DNA of 33,543 bases from JBKSMP01 sp964582055 (GCA_964582055.1 CAZOPT010000006.1:1-33543), one strand, 5' to 3'. Positions 14,321 to 22,524 are shown, numbered from the stretch's first letter. Numbers and translations are program-made. The notes: generated from the letters alone by a model not told the origin.

Positions 14321-16009
14321 TTAACCATTAATGGACATTAAAAATTCGATATTATTGTTAGTTTTATGAATCCTATCGAGTAACATTTCCATTGATTCTG
14401 TTGGTGAAATGACTCCCTTTAAGGCACGACGCAAAATGTAAATCTTATGTAATTCATCAGGATGGTAAAGAAGTTCTTCTTTGCGGGTTCCACTCTTTTC
14501 AATATTAATAGCTGGGAAAACACGTTTGTCAATGAGCGAACGATCGAGATGGAGTTCCATGTTTCCGGTTCCTTTAAATTCCTCGAAAATAACTTCGTCC
14601 ATTTTGCTACCGGTGTCAATCAATGCGGTTGCTAATATGGTTAAGCTTCCGCCTTGTTCGATGTTACGAGCGGCTCCAAAAAAGGCTTTTGGGCCTTGGA
14701 GTGCATTGGCTTCAACACCACCAGAAAGGACTTTTCCAGAACTCGGAATAATCGTGTTGTAGGCTCTTGCTAAACGTGTAATGGAATCTAAAAGTATAAC
14801 AACGTTTTCTCCGATTTCTACTAAGCGTTTGGCTTTTTCAATAACGACTTCAGCTGCACGCACATGACTTTCTGGAGATTCATCAAACGTTGAGCTAATA
14901 ACTTCGATACCCGGTAATAAGTTTTTGAAATCTGTTACTTCTTCAGGACGTTCATCAATAAGAAGAACAATGAGGTGTGCTTGTGGCTGATTTTTGACGA
15001 TGGAATGAGCTATGTTTTGTAGTAAAACTGTTTTTCCGGTTCTGGGTGGTGCTACGATAAGTCCACGTTGTCCGAAGCCAATCGGTGTCAAAATATCCAC
15101 AATACGCATAGCATTATTGTCCCAGCTTTTTTCGGGTTTGATTTCTAACAGAATACGTTCTGTTGGATAATAAGGGATTAATTCTTTGAAATGCGGAATA
15201 GTACGCATTTCTTCCGGAGTTTTCTCCATTACAGTATTGATTTTGATAATACAAGGACATTGAACATGTGTAGGCGACATGAAAATTTGTGCTTGTATGG
15301 TTTGTCCTGGGCGTATTCCATGCTTACGTACTAAAACTTTGGGAAGATATGCGCTTAATTCTCGCAATTGATAGTTGTCAGAAGCGTAACAAACGCACCA
15401 TTCTTCTGTATTTGGAACTTTTGCAACTACACCTTCAATGCAAATAGCTTGTTTATTTTCACAAGCAATTTGCATTTTTTCCCTTAAAATGCTTTGTCGA
15501 GTTAAAGAAGTTAATTGCGATTCTTCTGAAATGCCTTCAAGAAGTTCTTTTAGTGGTTTGTCGTACCATTCATTAAATGAAAAAATAGGTAATGTAGGAT
15601 CCGTAACTTCTGTTATTAAATTGGTTATTGAATGAATGTCACCAATATTTCGCCATTGATTCAATTGTCCCATCCACCATCGATAACGTTGCAAATGAGG
15701 AGATAAAGTCGTTTGCTTGGCATTATTTGTATTTTTATTGTTGGGGTTTTTTCGATAGGGTTGAGGAGTGTTTGTTTCTTTAATATGAGCTTTAGGTTTT
15801 ATAAATTCCTTAGAAGGTTCATTTGTTGTCGTAGGTTTTGGCTCTATAGTTTCTTTAATTGTTTCCATTTCAACAACTGTTGAAGTGTTATGTATTTCTT
15901 CAGTAGATTTAGTAATAGTCGCTTTACGCGTTCGTTTTACTCGAGGTTTGGTAGGAACATCTGCGTTCTCCACTAAAACATTTTCTGGATTCTTTAATGC
16001 TTCGTCCAT
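14321..16009 (-). CDS. rho: Transcription termination factor Rho with N-terminal extension
   Basis: RNA-dependent hexameric ATPase helicase that terminates transcription. Residues 1 to ~125 form a low-complexity, Lys/Thr/Asn/Glu-rich extension that is likely disordered. The Rho N-terminal helices and cold-shock RNA-binding domain follow (GVVAKVPNTEEWCVCYASDNYQL, about 195-250). The ATPase core has Walker A VAPPRTGKTVLL near 320, the arginine-finger and R-loop region EVVIEKAKRL, Walker B VVILLDSITRLARAYN, and Q-loop SSGKVLSGGVEANAL. 562 residues against ~420 for E. coli Rho, the excess being N-terminal. Such extensions occur in several phyla and can influence RNA binding or phase behaviour. 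A TTGACT promoter candidate lies upstream. Confidence 0.95.
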   Translation of the reverse strand: MDEALKNPENVLVENADVPTKPRVKRTRKATITKSTEEIHNTSTVVEMETIKETIEPKPTTTNEPSKEFIKPKAHIKETNTPQPYRKNPNNKNTNNAKQTTLSPHLQRYRWWMGQLNQWRNIGDIHSITNLITEVTDPTLPIFSFNEWYDKPLKELLEGISEESQLTSLTRQSILREKMQIACENKQAICIEGVVAKVPNTEEWCVCYASDNYQLRELSAYLPKVLVRKHGIRPGQTIQAQIFMSPTHVQCPCIIKINTVMEKTPEEMRTIPHFKELIPYYPTERILLEIKPEKSWDNNAMRIVDILTPIGFGQRGLIVAPPRTGKTVLLQNIAHSIVKNQPQAHLIVLLIDERPEEVTDFKNLLPGIEVISSTFDESPESHVRAAEVVIEKAKRLVEIGENVVILLDSITRLARAYNTIIPSSGKVLSGGVEANALQGPKAFFGAARNIEQGGSLTILATALIDTGSKMDEVIFEEFKGTGNMELHLDRSLIDKRVFPAINIEKSGTRKEELLYHPDELHKIYILRRALKGVISPTESMEMLLDRIHKTNNNIEFLMSING

Positions 16010-16061
16010 AAAATTAATTGACTATAGGAAAATGAAAAATTGCTAATAAAATAGCTCTATT

Positions 16062-16092
16062 ACAATAAGACCCTTTTTTTTATAAAAGTCAA
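16062..16092 (-). promoter_or_regulatory. Candidate rho promoter (TTGACT-19-TATTGT)
   Basis: On the minus strand TTGACT (16087-16092) precedes TATTGT (16062-16067) by 19 bases, or TTATTG by 18. The leader to the rho ATG would be about 45 bases and is AT-rich. Found by eye. Confidence 0.35.
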
Positions 16093-16147
16093 TGCCCAAA
16101 GTGGAGGAATTATAACTTTATTAGTAAAGTTAGTAAATGTAATGGGT

Positions 16148-16585
16148 TTAAAGAAGGATAATTCTTGAAATTTTTTGTGTTTTAAGAAATGCTAATGTTT
16201 CTTTTTCTTTTTGACGCATGAGCAAGCGATCCTCTTCTTGGATGTCATCATAATGTGCTAAGTGTAACCAACCGTGAACTAAATAAAGCGTTAATTCTTC
16301 TTCAATGGAATGAGTTTTGCTGCAATACTTTAAGGCTTCATCGACAGAGATGCAAATTTCGCCAATTTTTTCTATATCTTTATGACTTGCAGGAAATGTA
16401 ATAACGTCTGTTGGATCTGGATTTTGCAAAAAACGTTTGTGTAGGTCGCAAATTGTTCGTTCCGTTACAAAGGCGATTGAGATTTCTGTATAACTGATTG
16501 GTATGTAGGATTCTAGTGCTTCTATAATGGGCTTTACGTCTGCTATTTTATAAATACTATGTTCATTGAACGTTTCAATTTGCAT
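16148..16585 (-). CDS. ybeY: Endoribonuclease / rRNA maturation factor YbeY
   Basis: Metal-dependent RNase in 16S 3'-end maturation and ribosome quality control. The family context DPTDVITFPAS and GEICIS matches the usual TDVLSFP and LGDI.IS segments. The signature is HGWLHLAHYDD at 104-114: ligands His104 and His108 are present, the third ligand position is Asp114 instead of His, and the Gly of GYDH is His111. I start at ATG 16585 (145 residues, normal length). The longer frame from TTG 16654 adds 23 residues lacking family similarity and has no ribosome binding site. Transcribed toward rho but separated from it by 138 bases containing a candidate rho promoter. Confidence 0.85.
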   Translation of the reverse strand: MQIETFNEHSIYKIADVKPIIEALESYIPISYTEISIAFVTERTICDLHKRFLQNPDPTDVITFPASHKDIEKIGEICISVDEALKYCSKTHSIEEELTLYLVHGWLHLAHYDDIQEEDRLLMRQKEKETLAFLKTQKISRIILL

Positions 16586-16688
16586 GATATTAGAATTGTC
16601 TAAAACTTGTTTTGAAGTCAATGCATTAAATTTTTTAAAAAAAGTTCTTGGCAAGGGGGAAAAAATACTTACATTTAATAATCACAGT

Positions 16689-16775
16689 GGTGGGGTATCC
16701 AAGTGGCTAAAGGATGCAGACTGTAAATCTGTTAGGGTTTCCCTTTCGAGCGTTCGAATCGCTCCCCCACCACCA
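16689..16775 (+). tRNA. tRNA-Tyr (GTA)
   Basis: Class II tRNA with a long variable arm. The acceptor stem GGTGGGG (from 16689) pairs with CCCCACC (16765-16771), discriminator A at 16772 and encoded CCA at 16773-16775. The anticodon loop CTGTAAA has anticodon GTA at 16723-16725. The T arm GAGCG-TTCGAAT-CGCTC spans 16748-16764. A TTGGCA sequence ~35 bases upstream may be part of its promoter. Confidence 0.97.
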
Positions 16776-16959
16776 GTTAAATGATGGGGCTTTTGTTGAG
16801 CATGCTTGCCAATGTTTTTAATTTAGGTTTTAATAAATTTTTTAGTTTGATAAGTTTTTATTAAATGGGTGATAGGGTAAGAAGTTTAGTGCATGTGTTT
16901 TTGACATTTTTGTAGAAGAAGATTGCAAAACTGTAAAGAAGTCGCTTGGATAATGGATT

Positions 16960-18441
16960 ATGAAGAAAACCGGAGTGAGTCCTACACGTGCAGAAAATTA
17001 TTCCGAATGGTATCAGCAAGTCATTAAAGTTGCTGATTTAGCAGAGCATTCCCCTGTAAGAGGTTGTATGATTTTAAAGCCTTATGGGTATCAAATTTGG
17101 GAAAGTTTGCAGCAAAAGTTGGATGTAGAATTTAAAGCATTAAGCGTAAAGAATGCATATTTCCCACTCTTTATTCCTGTTAGTTTTTTGGAAAAAGAAG
17201 CTAAACATGTAGAAGGATTTGCGAAAGAATGTGCTGTTGTTACTCATTCTCGCTTAAAGGCCAATGCGGAGGGTCGTCTTGTGCCACAATCGCCTTTGGA
17301 AGAGCCGTTGATTGTTCGTCCAACTTCAGAAACCATTATTGGAGAAGCTTTTTCGCGTTGGATTCAATCCTACCGTGATTTACCTCTTTTGATTAATCAG
17401 TGGGCTAATGTTGTACGGTGGGAAATGCGTACACGCTTGTTTTTGCGTACATCGGAATTTTTGTGGCAAGAGGGGCATACGGCTCATGCGACAGAAGCGG
17501 AAGCGCGTGAGGAAACCTTGCGTATGTTGGACGTTTACCGGAAATTAGCTGAAGATGTATTGGCTATTCCTGTAATTGTAGGCGAAAAAACGGCCAGCGA
17601 ACGTTTCCCAGGAGCGCTTTCTACATATACTTTAGAAGCTATGATGCAAGATCGAAAAGCCTTGCAATTGGGAACATCACACTTTTTAGGACAAAATTTC
17701 TCTAAAGCTATGAATATTCAATTTGTGGATGCTGATGGAGAAACAAAGTACGCTTGGACGACTTCTTGGGGGGTTACAACACGTCTTATCGGTGCGCTCA
17801 TTATGACCCATTCCGATGATGATGGTTTAGTTTTGCCGCCTCGAATTGCGAATACACATGCGGTTATTTTGCCGGTTATTCATAACGAAAATCAGCGTGC
17901 ATCGATTGAATCTTATTGTGAAGAATTAAAACAACGGTTATGTGCTCAGAATGATTTTGGGCCTGTTTCGATAGAATTCGATAAACGCGATTTGCGTGGC
18001 GGCGAAAAACGTTGGCAATGGATTAAAAAAGGTGCGTGTTGCTTGCTCGAAGTAGGATTATCGGAAGTTCAAAATCGTACGCTTACGTTTTCTTGGCGTG
18101 ACGATTTGCAGAAACAAACCGTACAACAAGAAACTTTTATTACTCAATTTGCTCAGAATTTGGAATGTATGCAGCAACGCTTACTTCAAGAAGCATCTCA
18201 ACGTTTGCGAGCTTCCCTTAAGCGTATGGATTCTGTAGACGCATTTTATGAGTTCTTTAAAAATGAGGGCGGTTTTGCGCTTGCTTATTGGTCTGAGGAT
18301 TCAGTTGTTGAAGCTAAAATAAAAGCAGAATTAAAGGTAACGGTACGTTGTCTTCCGCAATCTTTTGCTTCCGAACGGGGTAATTGTTTGTTTACACAGA
18401 AGCCAGATTGTCCGCTCGCTGTCTTTGCGACGGCCTACTGA
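16960..18441 (+). CDS. proS: Prolyl-tRNA synthetase, archaeal/eukaryote-like type
   Basis: Class II synthetase charging tRNA-Pro. Motif 2 region VVRWEMRTRLFLRTSEFLWQEGHTAH and the ATP/proline-site segments RPTSETII, LGTSHFLGQNF and TTSWGVTTRLIGALIMTHSDDDGLVLPPRIA are those of the archaeal/eukaryote-type ProRS. This form lacks the ~180-residue INS editing domain of the E. coli type. 493 residues is right for this form. The C-terminus ends CLFTQKPDCPLAVFATAY, resembling the usual zinc-domain tail with terminal tyrosine. Start ATG 16960; an ATG at 16953 is out of frame. The 184 bases upstream to tRNA-Tyr contain a TTGACA (16901-16906) without a convincing -10. Confidence 0.95.
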   Translation: MKKTGVSPTRAENYSEWYQQVIKVADLAEHSPVRGCMILKPYGYQIWESLQQKLDVEFKALSVKNAYFPLFIPVSFLEKEAKHVEGFAKECAVVTHSRLKANAEGRLVPQSPLEEPLIVRPTSETIIGEAFSRWIQSYRDLPLLINQWANVVRWEMRTRLFLRTSEFLWQEGHTAHATEAEAREETLRMLDVYRKLAEDVLAIPVIVGEKTASERFPGALSTYTLEAMMQDRKALQLGTSHFLGQNFSKAMNIQFVDADGETKYAWTTSWGVTTRLIGALIMTHSDDDGLVLPPRIANTHAVILPVIHNENQRASIESYCEELKQRLCAQNDFGPVSIEFDKRDLRGGEKRWQWIKKGACCLLEVGLSEVQNRTLTFSWRDDLQKQTVQQETFITQFAQNLECMQQRLLQEASQRLRASLKRMDSVDAFYEFFKNEGGFALAYWSEDSVVEAKIKAELKVTVRCLPQSFASERGNCLFTQKPDCPLAVFATAY

Positions 18442-18531
18442 ATTAAGAAGATTTTTTTGAGCTACTTTAGGTTTTAAAGAAGGTGGAGTTATAGCCTGAA
18501 TTTTTGTCAAATAGGTAAATGCTTAAAAGAA

Positions 18532-18552
18532 TTTTCTAAAATTTTTCTAAAA
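18532..18552 (+). repeat. Two tandem copies of a TTTTCTAAAA unit
   Basis: TTTTCTAAAA (18532-18541) is immediately followed by TTTTTCTAAAA (18542-18552) in the 174-base gap between proS and uppP. Two copies only, so it may be chance in AT-rich DNA. Confidence 0.4.
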
Positions 18553-18615
18553 TTTGTTCAATTTGAAAGTTTTTGAGCTTGTAGATCTTTAAAGAAGTTT
18601 TAATTTTACTTTTAT

Positions 18616-19494
18616 ATGCGTGTATTGATTACTTTGATTTTGACGATTATACCTTGGATGGTTCAGGCGGATTCTGAAAAAATTTCCACGCAGCAGGCAT
18701 TGGCTTTAGGGGTTGTGCAGGGATTAACAGAGTTTTTACCGGTATCTTCAACCGGTCATATGATTTTGGTGAACGAATGTTGTTTTAAATCCACGGGGGC
18801 TTCAGAACAAATGCAAAATGCCTTAAATAATTATATGGTTTGTATCCAATTAGGAACGATTTTGACGTTACTTTTGTTTTTTCGAAAAGATATTTTACGT
18901 ATTATTTGTGGAGTATTGGGTAGGGACAAGATTGGCTTCAAATTAGGTTGGAATGTCGGATTAGCTTTTATACCTGCTGGTTTGTCAGGGTTTTTCTTGG
19001 ATGATTATATTCAAAACTTTTATAACCGTGCTTGTGTAGCAAATGCACTTATTATTGGCGGAATTGCTTTGTTAATAATGGAATATTTTAGGTGTCGCAA
19101 CAATCGAAAATTTAAGGATTTATACGCAATGTCATGGACTACAGCTTTGATGATTGGTTTCTTTCAAATGGTTGCTTTGTGGCCAGGATTTAGTCGCTCT
19201 TTGGCAACTATAATGGGTGGTATTTGTGTAGGGCTTAATCTAATACAGGCGATACGTTTTAGCTTTTTATTGGGTTTGTTAACTTCTCTAGTCGCAACTG
19301 GTTATAAATGCTTAAAAAATGGTAGCGAAATGCTAATGCTTATGGATGGCAGTACTTGTTTTTTAGGTATATTGGTAGCCTTTCTAATTGGGACATCTAC
19401 TATTTATTCTTTTTTTAAATATTTAGAAAAAAATGGTTTAAGTATTTTCGGTTATTATCGCATTTTTATTGGAATACTATTGTTTGTTTTTTAA
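18616..19494 (+). CDS. uppP: Undecaprenyl-diphosphatase UppP (BacA)
   Basis: Dephosphorylates undecaprenyl diphosphate so that the lipid carrier can be reused for peptidoglycan and O-antigen synthesis; polytopic inner-membrane protein. Signature 1, VQGLTEFLPVSSTGHMIL (about 34-51), contains the catalytic Glu and Ser/Thr cluster with His. Signature 2, LWPGFSRSLATIMGG (about 193-207), supplies the catalytic Arg. Around eight hydrophobic helices. 292 residues, slightly over the family's 265-280, because the first ~18 residues form an extra hydrophobic segment ending VQADSEK that looks like a signal peptide. Monocistronic by spacing. No Shine-Dalgarno is visible. Confidence 0.95.
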   Translation: MRVLITLILTIIPWMVQADSEKISTQQALALGVVQGLTEFLPVSSTGHMILVNECCFKSTGASEQMQNALNNYMVCIQLGTILTLLLFFRKDILRIICGVLGRDKIGFKLGWNVGLAFIPAGLSGFFLDDYIQNFYNRACVANALIIGGIALLIMEYFRCRNNRKFKDLYAMSWTTALMIGFFQMVALWPGFSRSLATIMGGICVGLNLIQAIRFSFLLGLLTSLVATGYKCLKNGSEMLMLMDGSTCFLGILVAFLIGTSTIYSFFKYLEKNGLSIFGYYRIFIGILLFVF

Positions 19495-19502
19495 AAAAGC
19501 TG

Positions 19503-19524
19503 GACATTTTTGTAAAAAAATGTC
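19503..19524. repeat. Perfect 9-bp inverted repeat upstream of the phosphorylase homologue
   Basis: GACATTTTT (19503-19511) and AAAAATGTC (19516-19524) flank a GTAA loop, eight bases after the uppP stop. It lacks a T-run after the stem, so it is a weak terminator at best. It could be a protein-binding operator for the downstream gene or stabilise the uppP 3' end. Confidence 0.45.
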
Positions 19525-19601
19525 AATTATAGTCTTGATTAAAAAAATAAATAAAGTACTTTGTGCAGGTTTTGTTTTTTTAAAATTAATCTTTTAAATC
19601 C

Positions 19602-20939
19602 ATGGTCGAGAAAAAAGCAGCTACAAGTAAAATTTTGCAACCTTCTTTTGCGTATTTAATTGAAAAAAAATGCGCCTGTGAAGAATTTTCAGATAATGAA
19701 GTTCGTTATATTGTTGAGTCTATTTTGTCTGAAAAAATCCCTAGTCATCAATTAGCAGCGCTTATTATGGCAATTTTTTTTCGTGGATTATCTGCACAAG
19801 AAACGGCTGTTTTAACTGATGAAATGATGCTTTCAGGAGAAGTTGTTGACTTAACAGATCTTGGAAAGCCAAAAATTTCTTTGTATGCTACTGGTGGAGT
19901 AGGGGATAAAAGTAATTTGGTCCTAACCCCTCTTGTTGCTGCTTGCGGTGTTATTTTGCCTTCTGTCGTTGGTGAGGATGAAAATTTCATATTTGGAAAT
20001 TTAAGGAAATTGCAAGCAATTCCTGGTTTCAAAACCGAATTATCGGTTAAAGCCTGTTCGCAGCAATTGCAAAAAGTAGGGTGTTGTTTTTGCTCGCAAC
20101 CCAAACAAATTGCACCTGTTGATCAAATCTTGAATAAAATGCGTCAAGAAACTTCTACTGTAGCAAGTATTCCGCTTATTACAAGCAGCATTTTAAGTAA
20201 GCGCTTGGCGGTTGGTTCTGAAAATTTGGTTGTTGATGTAAAGTGGGGAAATGGTTCTTTCTTGAAGGATCTCGAGCAAGCTAAACAATTGGCTCGTGTT
20301 ATTACTCGTGTTGCTCGTTCTTTGCAACGTCGTTGTGTGGCTTTGGTAACTGATATGAACCAGCCTTTAGGTAATTCTATTGGTACCGGTTTGGAAATTC
20401 AAGAAGCTATAGATTTATTACAAGGACGTGGTCCAGAAGACTTGAGGGAACTTATTTTGAAGTTAGGTATGGAAATGGTGCGTTTGGCTGGGGTTTCTGG
20501 ATCTACATTATCTGCAAAACAAACTATTTTGCGTCATTTAAGTGATGGATCTGCTCTTGCTAAATTCAAAGAAATGGTTAAAGCTCAAGGTGGAGATACG
20601 TCTTATATTGATAATCCAGAAAGATTTCCGAAAGCTAAATATGTTCGCAAGTTGGCTGCACCTAAACGTGGTTATATTCATGCTATTAATTCAGGTATGT
20701 TAGCTAAAGGTGTGGATATTTTAATGCAACCGAAAAATTCAGGTGAAATTGATACATCGGTTGGTGTTACACAACTCAAAAAAGTAGGTGCCCAAGTTAA
20801 ACAAGGTGATGCATTAATGATGATACATTACAATGATCATTCTCGTTTAGATACAGCTTTGGAGTACTTGCGTTCAGCTTATCGATTAGCTCCTAAACGG
20901 CCTAATTATTTAGATTTTATTGTCGAACGTGTTGCGTAA
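19602..20939 (+). CDS. deoA: Thymidine/pyrimidine-nucleoside phosphorylase homologue with degenerate phosphate site
   Basis: The 445-residue fold is clearly the thymidine phosphorylase family: an alpha N-terminal domain, TGGVGDK (97-103), the IPGF segment, the base-binding stretch with Arg181, Ser196 and Lys200 (aligning with E. coli Arg171, Ser186, Lys190), ALVTDMNQPLGNSIGTGLE, and a complete C-terminal PYNP domain (IHAINSGMLAKG...). However, the PROSITE-type signature SGRGLGHTGGTLDKLE is replaced by VGEDENFIFGNLRKLQ (123-138). By eye alignment, the phosphate contacts Lys84, Ser86, Ser95, Ser113 and Thr123 of E. coli correspond here to Leu94, Ala96, Asn105, Val123 and Asn133. The gene symbol is by homology only; phosphorolysis is doubtful. 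It overlaps the DUF721 gene at its 3' end. Confidence 0.75.
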   Translation: MVEKKAATSKILQPSFAYLIEKKCACEEFSDNEVRYIVESILSEKIPSHQLAALIMAIFFRGLSAQETAVLTDEMMLSGEVVDLTDLGKPKISLYATGGVGDKSNLVLTPLVAACGVILPSVVGEDENFIFGNLRKLQAIPGFKTELSVKACSQQLQKVGCCFCSQPKQIAPVDQILNKMRQETSTVASIPLITSSILSKRLAVGSENLVVDVKWGNGSFLKDLEQAKQLARVITRVARSLQRRCVALVTDMNQPLGNSIGTGLEIQEAIDLLQGRGPEDLRELILKLGMEMVRLAGVSGSTLSAKQTILRHLSDGSALAKFKEMVKAQGGDTSYIDNPERFPKAKYVRKLAAPKRGYIHAINSGMLAKGVDILMQPKNSGEIDTSVGVTQLKKVGAQVKQGDALMMIHYNDHSRLDTALEYLRSAYRLAPKRPNYLDFIVERVA

Positions 20940-21315
20940 AGAATTTACTTTTCGTCCAAGCGATATTCGCCTTATTGCTAATTTTAGAGGTCTTACTAGG
21001 GATGCTATTGATAGACCCAATAGGGCGCCTGTTGCTTTGGATAATGTTTTGGAGAATGCCCTTAATCGATTGGTGCGCGATCAAAAGCGTATTGATTATT
21101 TGTATTTTTTGACTGAGCATTGGGCGAGTTGGTTTGTCGGGACAACTGCGGCTTTTTGTAAACCAGAACGGTTAACTCAAAGAGGGTGTTTGTTGTTAAA
21201 GGTACCCAACGCGATTATTCAGCAAAAACTACAGTTTGAACGAGAGGCTATTCAAAATACTCTTAATCAAATTTTACCAACTCCTATAATTAAGGAAATT
21301 CGTTGTTGTCTTTAA
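20920..21315 (+). CDS. DUF721 / DciA-like protein
   Basis: The C-terminal two thirds match the DUF721 domain: a helix with W..WFVG (the usual W..vVG..la.hs.P), then GCLLLKVPNAIIQQKLQFEREAIQNTLNQIL and a final strand IIKEIRCCL. DciA members of this family load or manage the replicative helicase DnaB in bacteria lacking DnaC/DnaI loaders; whether this one does is inferred. The N-terminus is a basic ~55-residue region. The frame begins inside deoA. There is no ATG, so translation uses TTG 20920, GTG 20929 or TTG 20932, all overlapping the deoA stop, which suggests coupling. Convergent with tsaC, with ten bases between the stops. Confidence 0.65.
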   Translation: MSNVLRKEFTFRPSDIRLIANFRGLTRDAIDRPNRAPVALDNVLENALNRLVRDQKRIDYLYFLTEHWASWFVGTTAAFCKPERLTQRGCLLLKVPNAIIQQKLQFEREAIQNTLNQILPTPIIKEIRCCL

Positions 21316-21325
21316 GATTTGATTT

Positions 21326-22312
21326 TTAAATGGTTAAATCAATGTGGGCTGCTCGTGATAAGCGATCATTGATTGCTTTCCCGATACCATAATTAGGTGC
21401 TTTTTCGATCCAGATAGACGTCCAATGTTTTTTGTCTAGCTTTTGCAGACATTCAAAAAGGTGAGTTGCAACTTCTTCTAAACTTTTGGTAGGACTTAAG
21501 ACATATTCGTGAGATGCTAACATATGTTTGGGAGGATATAAAAAAACATGGGCGGCATTTTCATAAAAACATTTTTTGTAAGTTTCTGGTGGAATGAAAC
21601 CTTCTAATTGCTGGACCCAATAAAGTGGTTTTTGAGGGCTATAATGTTTTTTATATAAACCTGGTGACAAATGGATTTTCGTGGAAGTGCCTTCGATTAT
21701 AGGTTTTTTAAGAAAACTTTCTAAAGCTTCTTTAGTAATAGGACCATGGCGTAATAGTGTTGGTTTGTCTTCATCAAGAAGGGATAAGATTGTTGATTCG
21801 ACGCCAAAGGTACAAGGGCCTCCATCAAGAATGTAGGAAAGCTCATTACCTAAATCTTGTAGGACGTGTTGTGCGGTTGTTGGACTGAGGTGTTGAAAAG
21901 TATTAGCACTAGGAGCTACAAGGGGTTCTTTTAATATAGAAATGACTTCTCTGAAAAAAGGGGTCTGAGGTGCTCGAACAGCTACCGAAGAAAGTCCACC
22001 TGTAACAATAGAAGGTACGCAATCTTTTTTCTTTAGAACTAAAGTTAAAGGTCCTGGCCAATAATTTTCAGTTAGAGCAAATGCGCAAGAGGGCACGAAA
22101 GCAATTTCTTCTAACTGTTGTGTGCTTAAAACATGAACTATAAGCGGATTTTCAATTGGACGCTGTTTTAATTTATAAATCTTTTGTATAGTTGCTACTT
22201 CTGATAAAGGAGAAGCCAACCCATAAACCGTTTCAGTGGGCAAAGCAACAGGTTCTCCTAACTGCAACCAACGAACTGCTTCCTGTGCTGAATGCCCAAT
22301 AATTGCTTTCAT
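21326..22312 (-). CDS. tsaC: L-threonylcarbamoyladenylate synthase (TsaC/Sua5, long form)
   Basis: Makes threonylcarbamoyl-AMP for the universal t6A37 modification of ANN-decoding tRNAs. The YrdC domain (about 10-195) has GEPVALPTETVYGL, the KxR motif in IYKLKQRPIENPLIVHV, WPGPLTLVL, VAVRAP and the SANTFQHLSPTTA segment. The remaining ~120 residues form the Sua5 C-terminal domain (HLSPGLYKKHYSPQKPL linker onward). 328 residues identifies the long Sua5 form, not the ~190-residue TsaC. It starts ten bases after the rpsR stop and is probably co-transcribed with it. Confidence 0.93.
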   Translation of the reverse strand: MKAIIGHSAQEAVRWLQLGEPVALPTETVYGLASPLSEVATIQKIYKLKQRPIENPLIVHVLSTQQLEEIAFVPSCAFALTENYWPGPLTLVLKKKDCVPSIVTGGLSSVAVRAPQTPFFREVISILKEPLVAPSANTFQHLSPTTAQHVLQDLGNELSYILDGGPCTFGVESTILSLLDEDKPTLLRHGPITKEALESFLKKPIIEGTSTKIHLSPGLYKKHYSPQKPLYWVQQLEGFIPPETYKKCFYENAAHVFLYPPKHMLASHEYVLSPTKSLEEVATHLFECLQKLDKKHWTSIWIEKAPNYGIGKAINDRLSRAAHIDLTI

Positions 22313-22322
22313 ACAAAAGCGT

Positions 22323-22508
22323 TTATGGCATCAATAAGAAATTGCGTGATTGCTTTATGACTTGCGTTATATGGCGTTGTTCTTTTGCAGACAAACGAGT
22401 AATTTTACGTGGTAGGATTTTGCCTGTTTCCGTTGTAAAATTCTTCAATTGCTCAGTGTCACGCCATGTTAAATTTAAAACTGAAATCTTCTCTTTGCTT
22501 TCGTTCAT
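22323..22508 (-). CDS. rpsR: 30S ribosomal protein bS18
   Basis: 61 residues, recognisable from TEQLKNFTTETGKILPRKITRLSAKEQRHITQVIKQSRNFLLMP, the counterpart of the usual L..F....GKI.PRR.TG..AK.QR.L..AIKRAR...LLP. Binds the platform of the small subunit next to bS6 and uS11. It lacks the N-terminal extension and zinc-binding cysteines of some bS18 paralogues, so this is a C-minus form. It is not adjacent to rpsF or rplI as in many genomes but upstream of tsaC, still within a translation theme. ATG 22508 has no Shine-Dalgarno. Confidence 0.93.
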   Translation of the reverse strand: MNESKEKISVLNLTWRDTEQLKNFTTETGKILPRKITRLSAKEQRHITQVIKQSRNFLLMP

Positions 22509-22524
22509 GTTTAATTAATATAAT

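Noticed and set aside
16586..16654. N-terminal extension of YbeY from TTG 16654
   Set aside because: Adds 23 residues without family similarity, uses a TTG and lacks a ribosome binding site; ATG 16585 gives the usual length.
16566..16784. 72-codon plus frame overlapping ybeY and tRNA-Tyr
   Set aside because: It runs through the tRNA and is opposite ybeY; the sequence reads as a tRNA translation.
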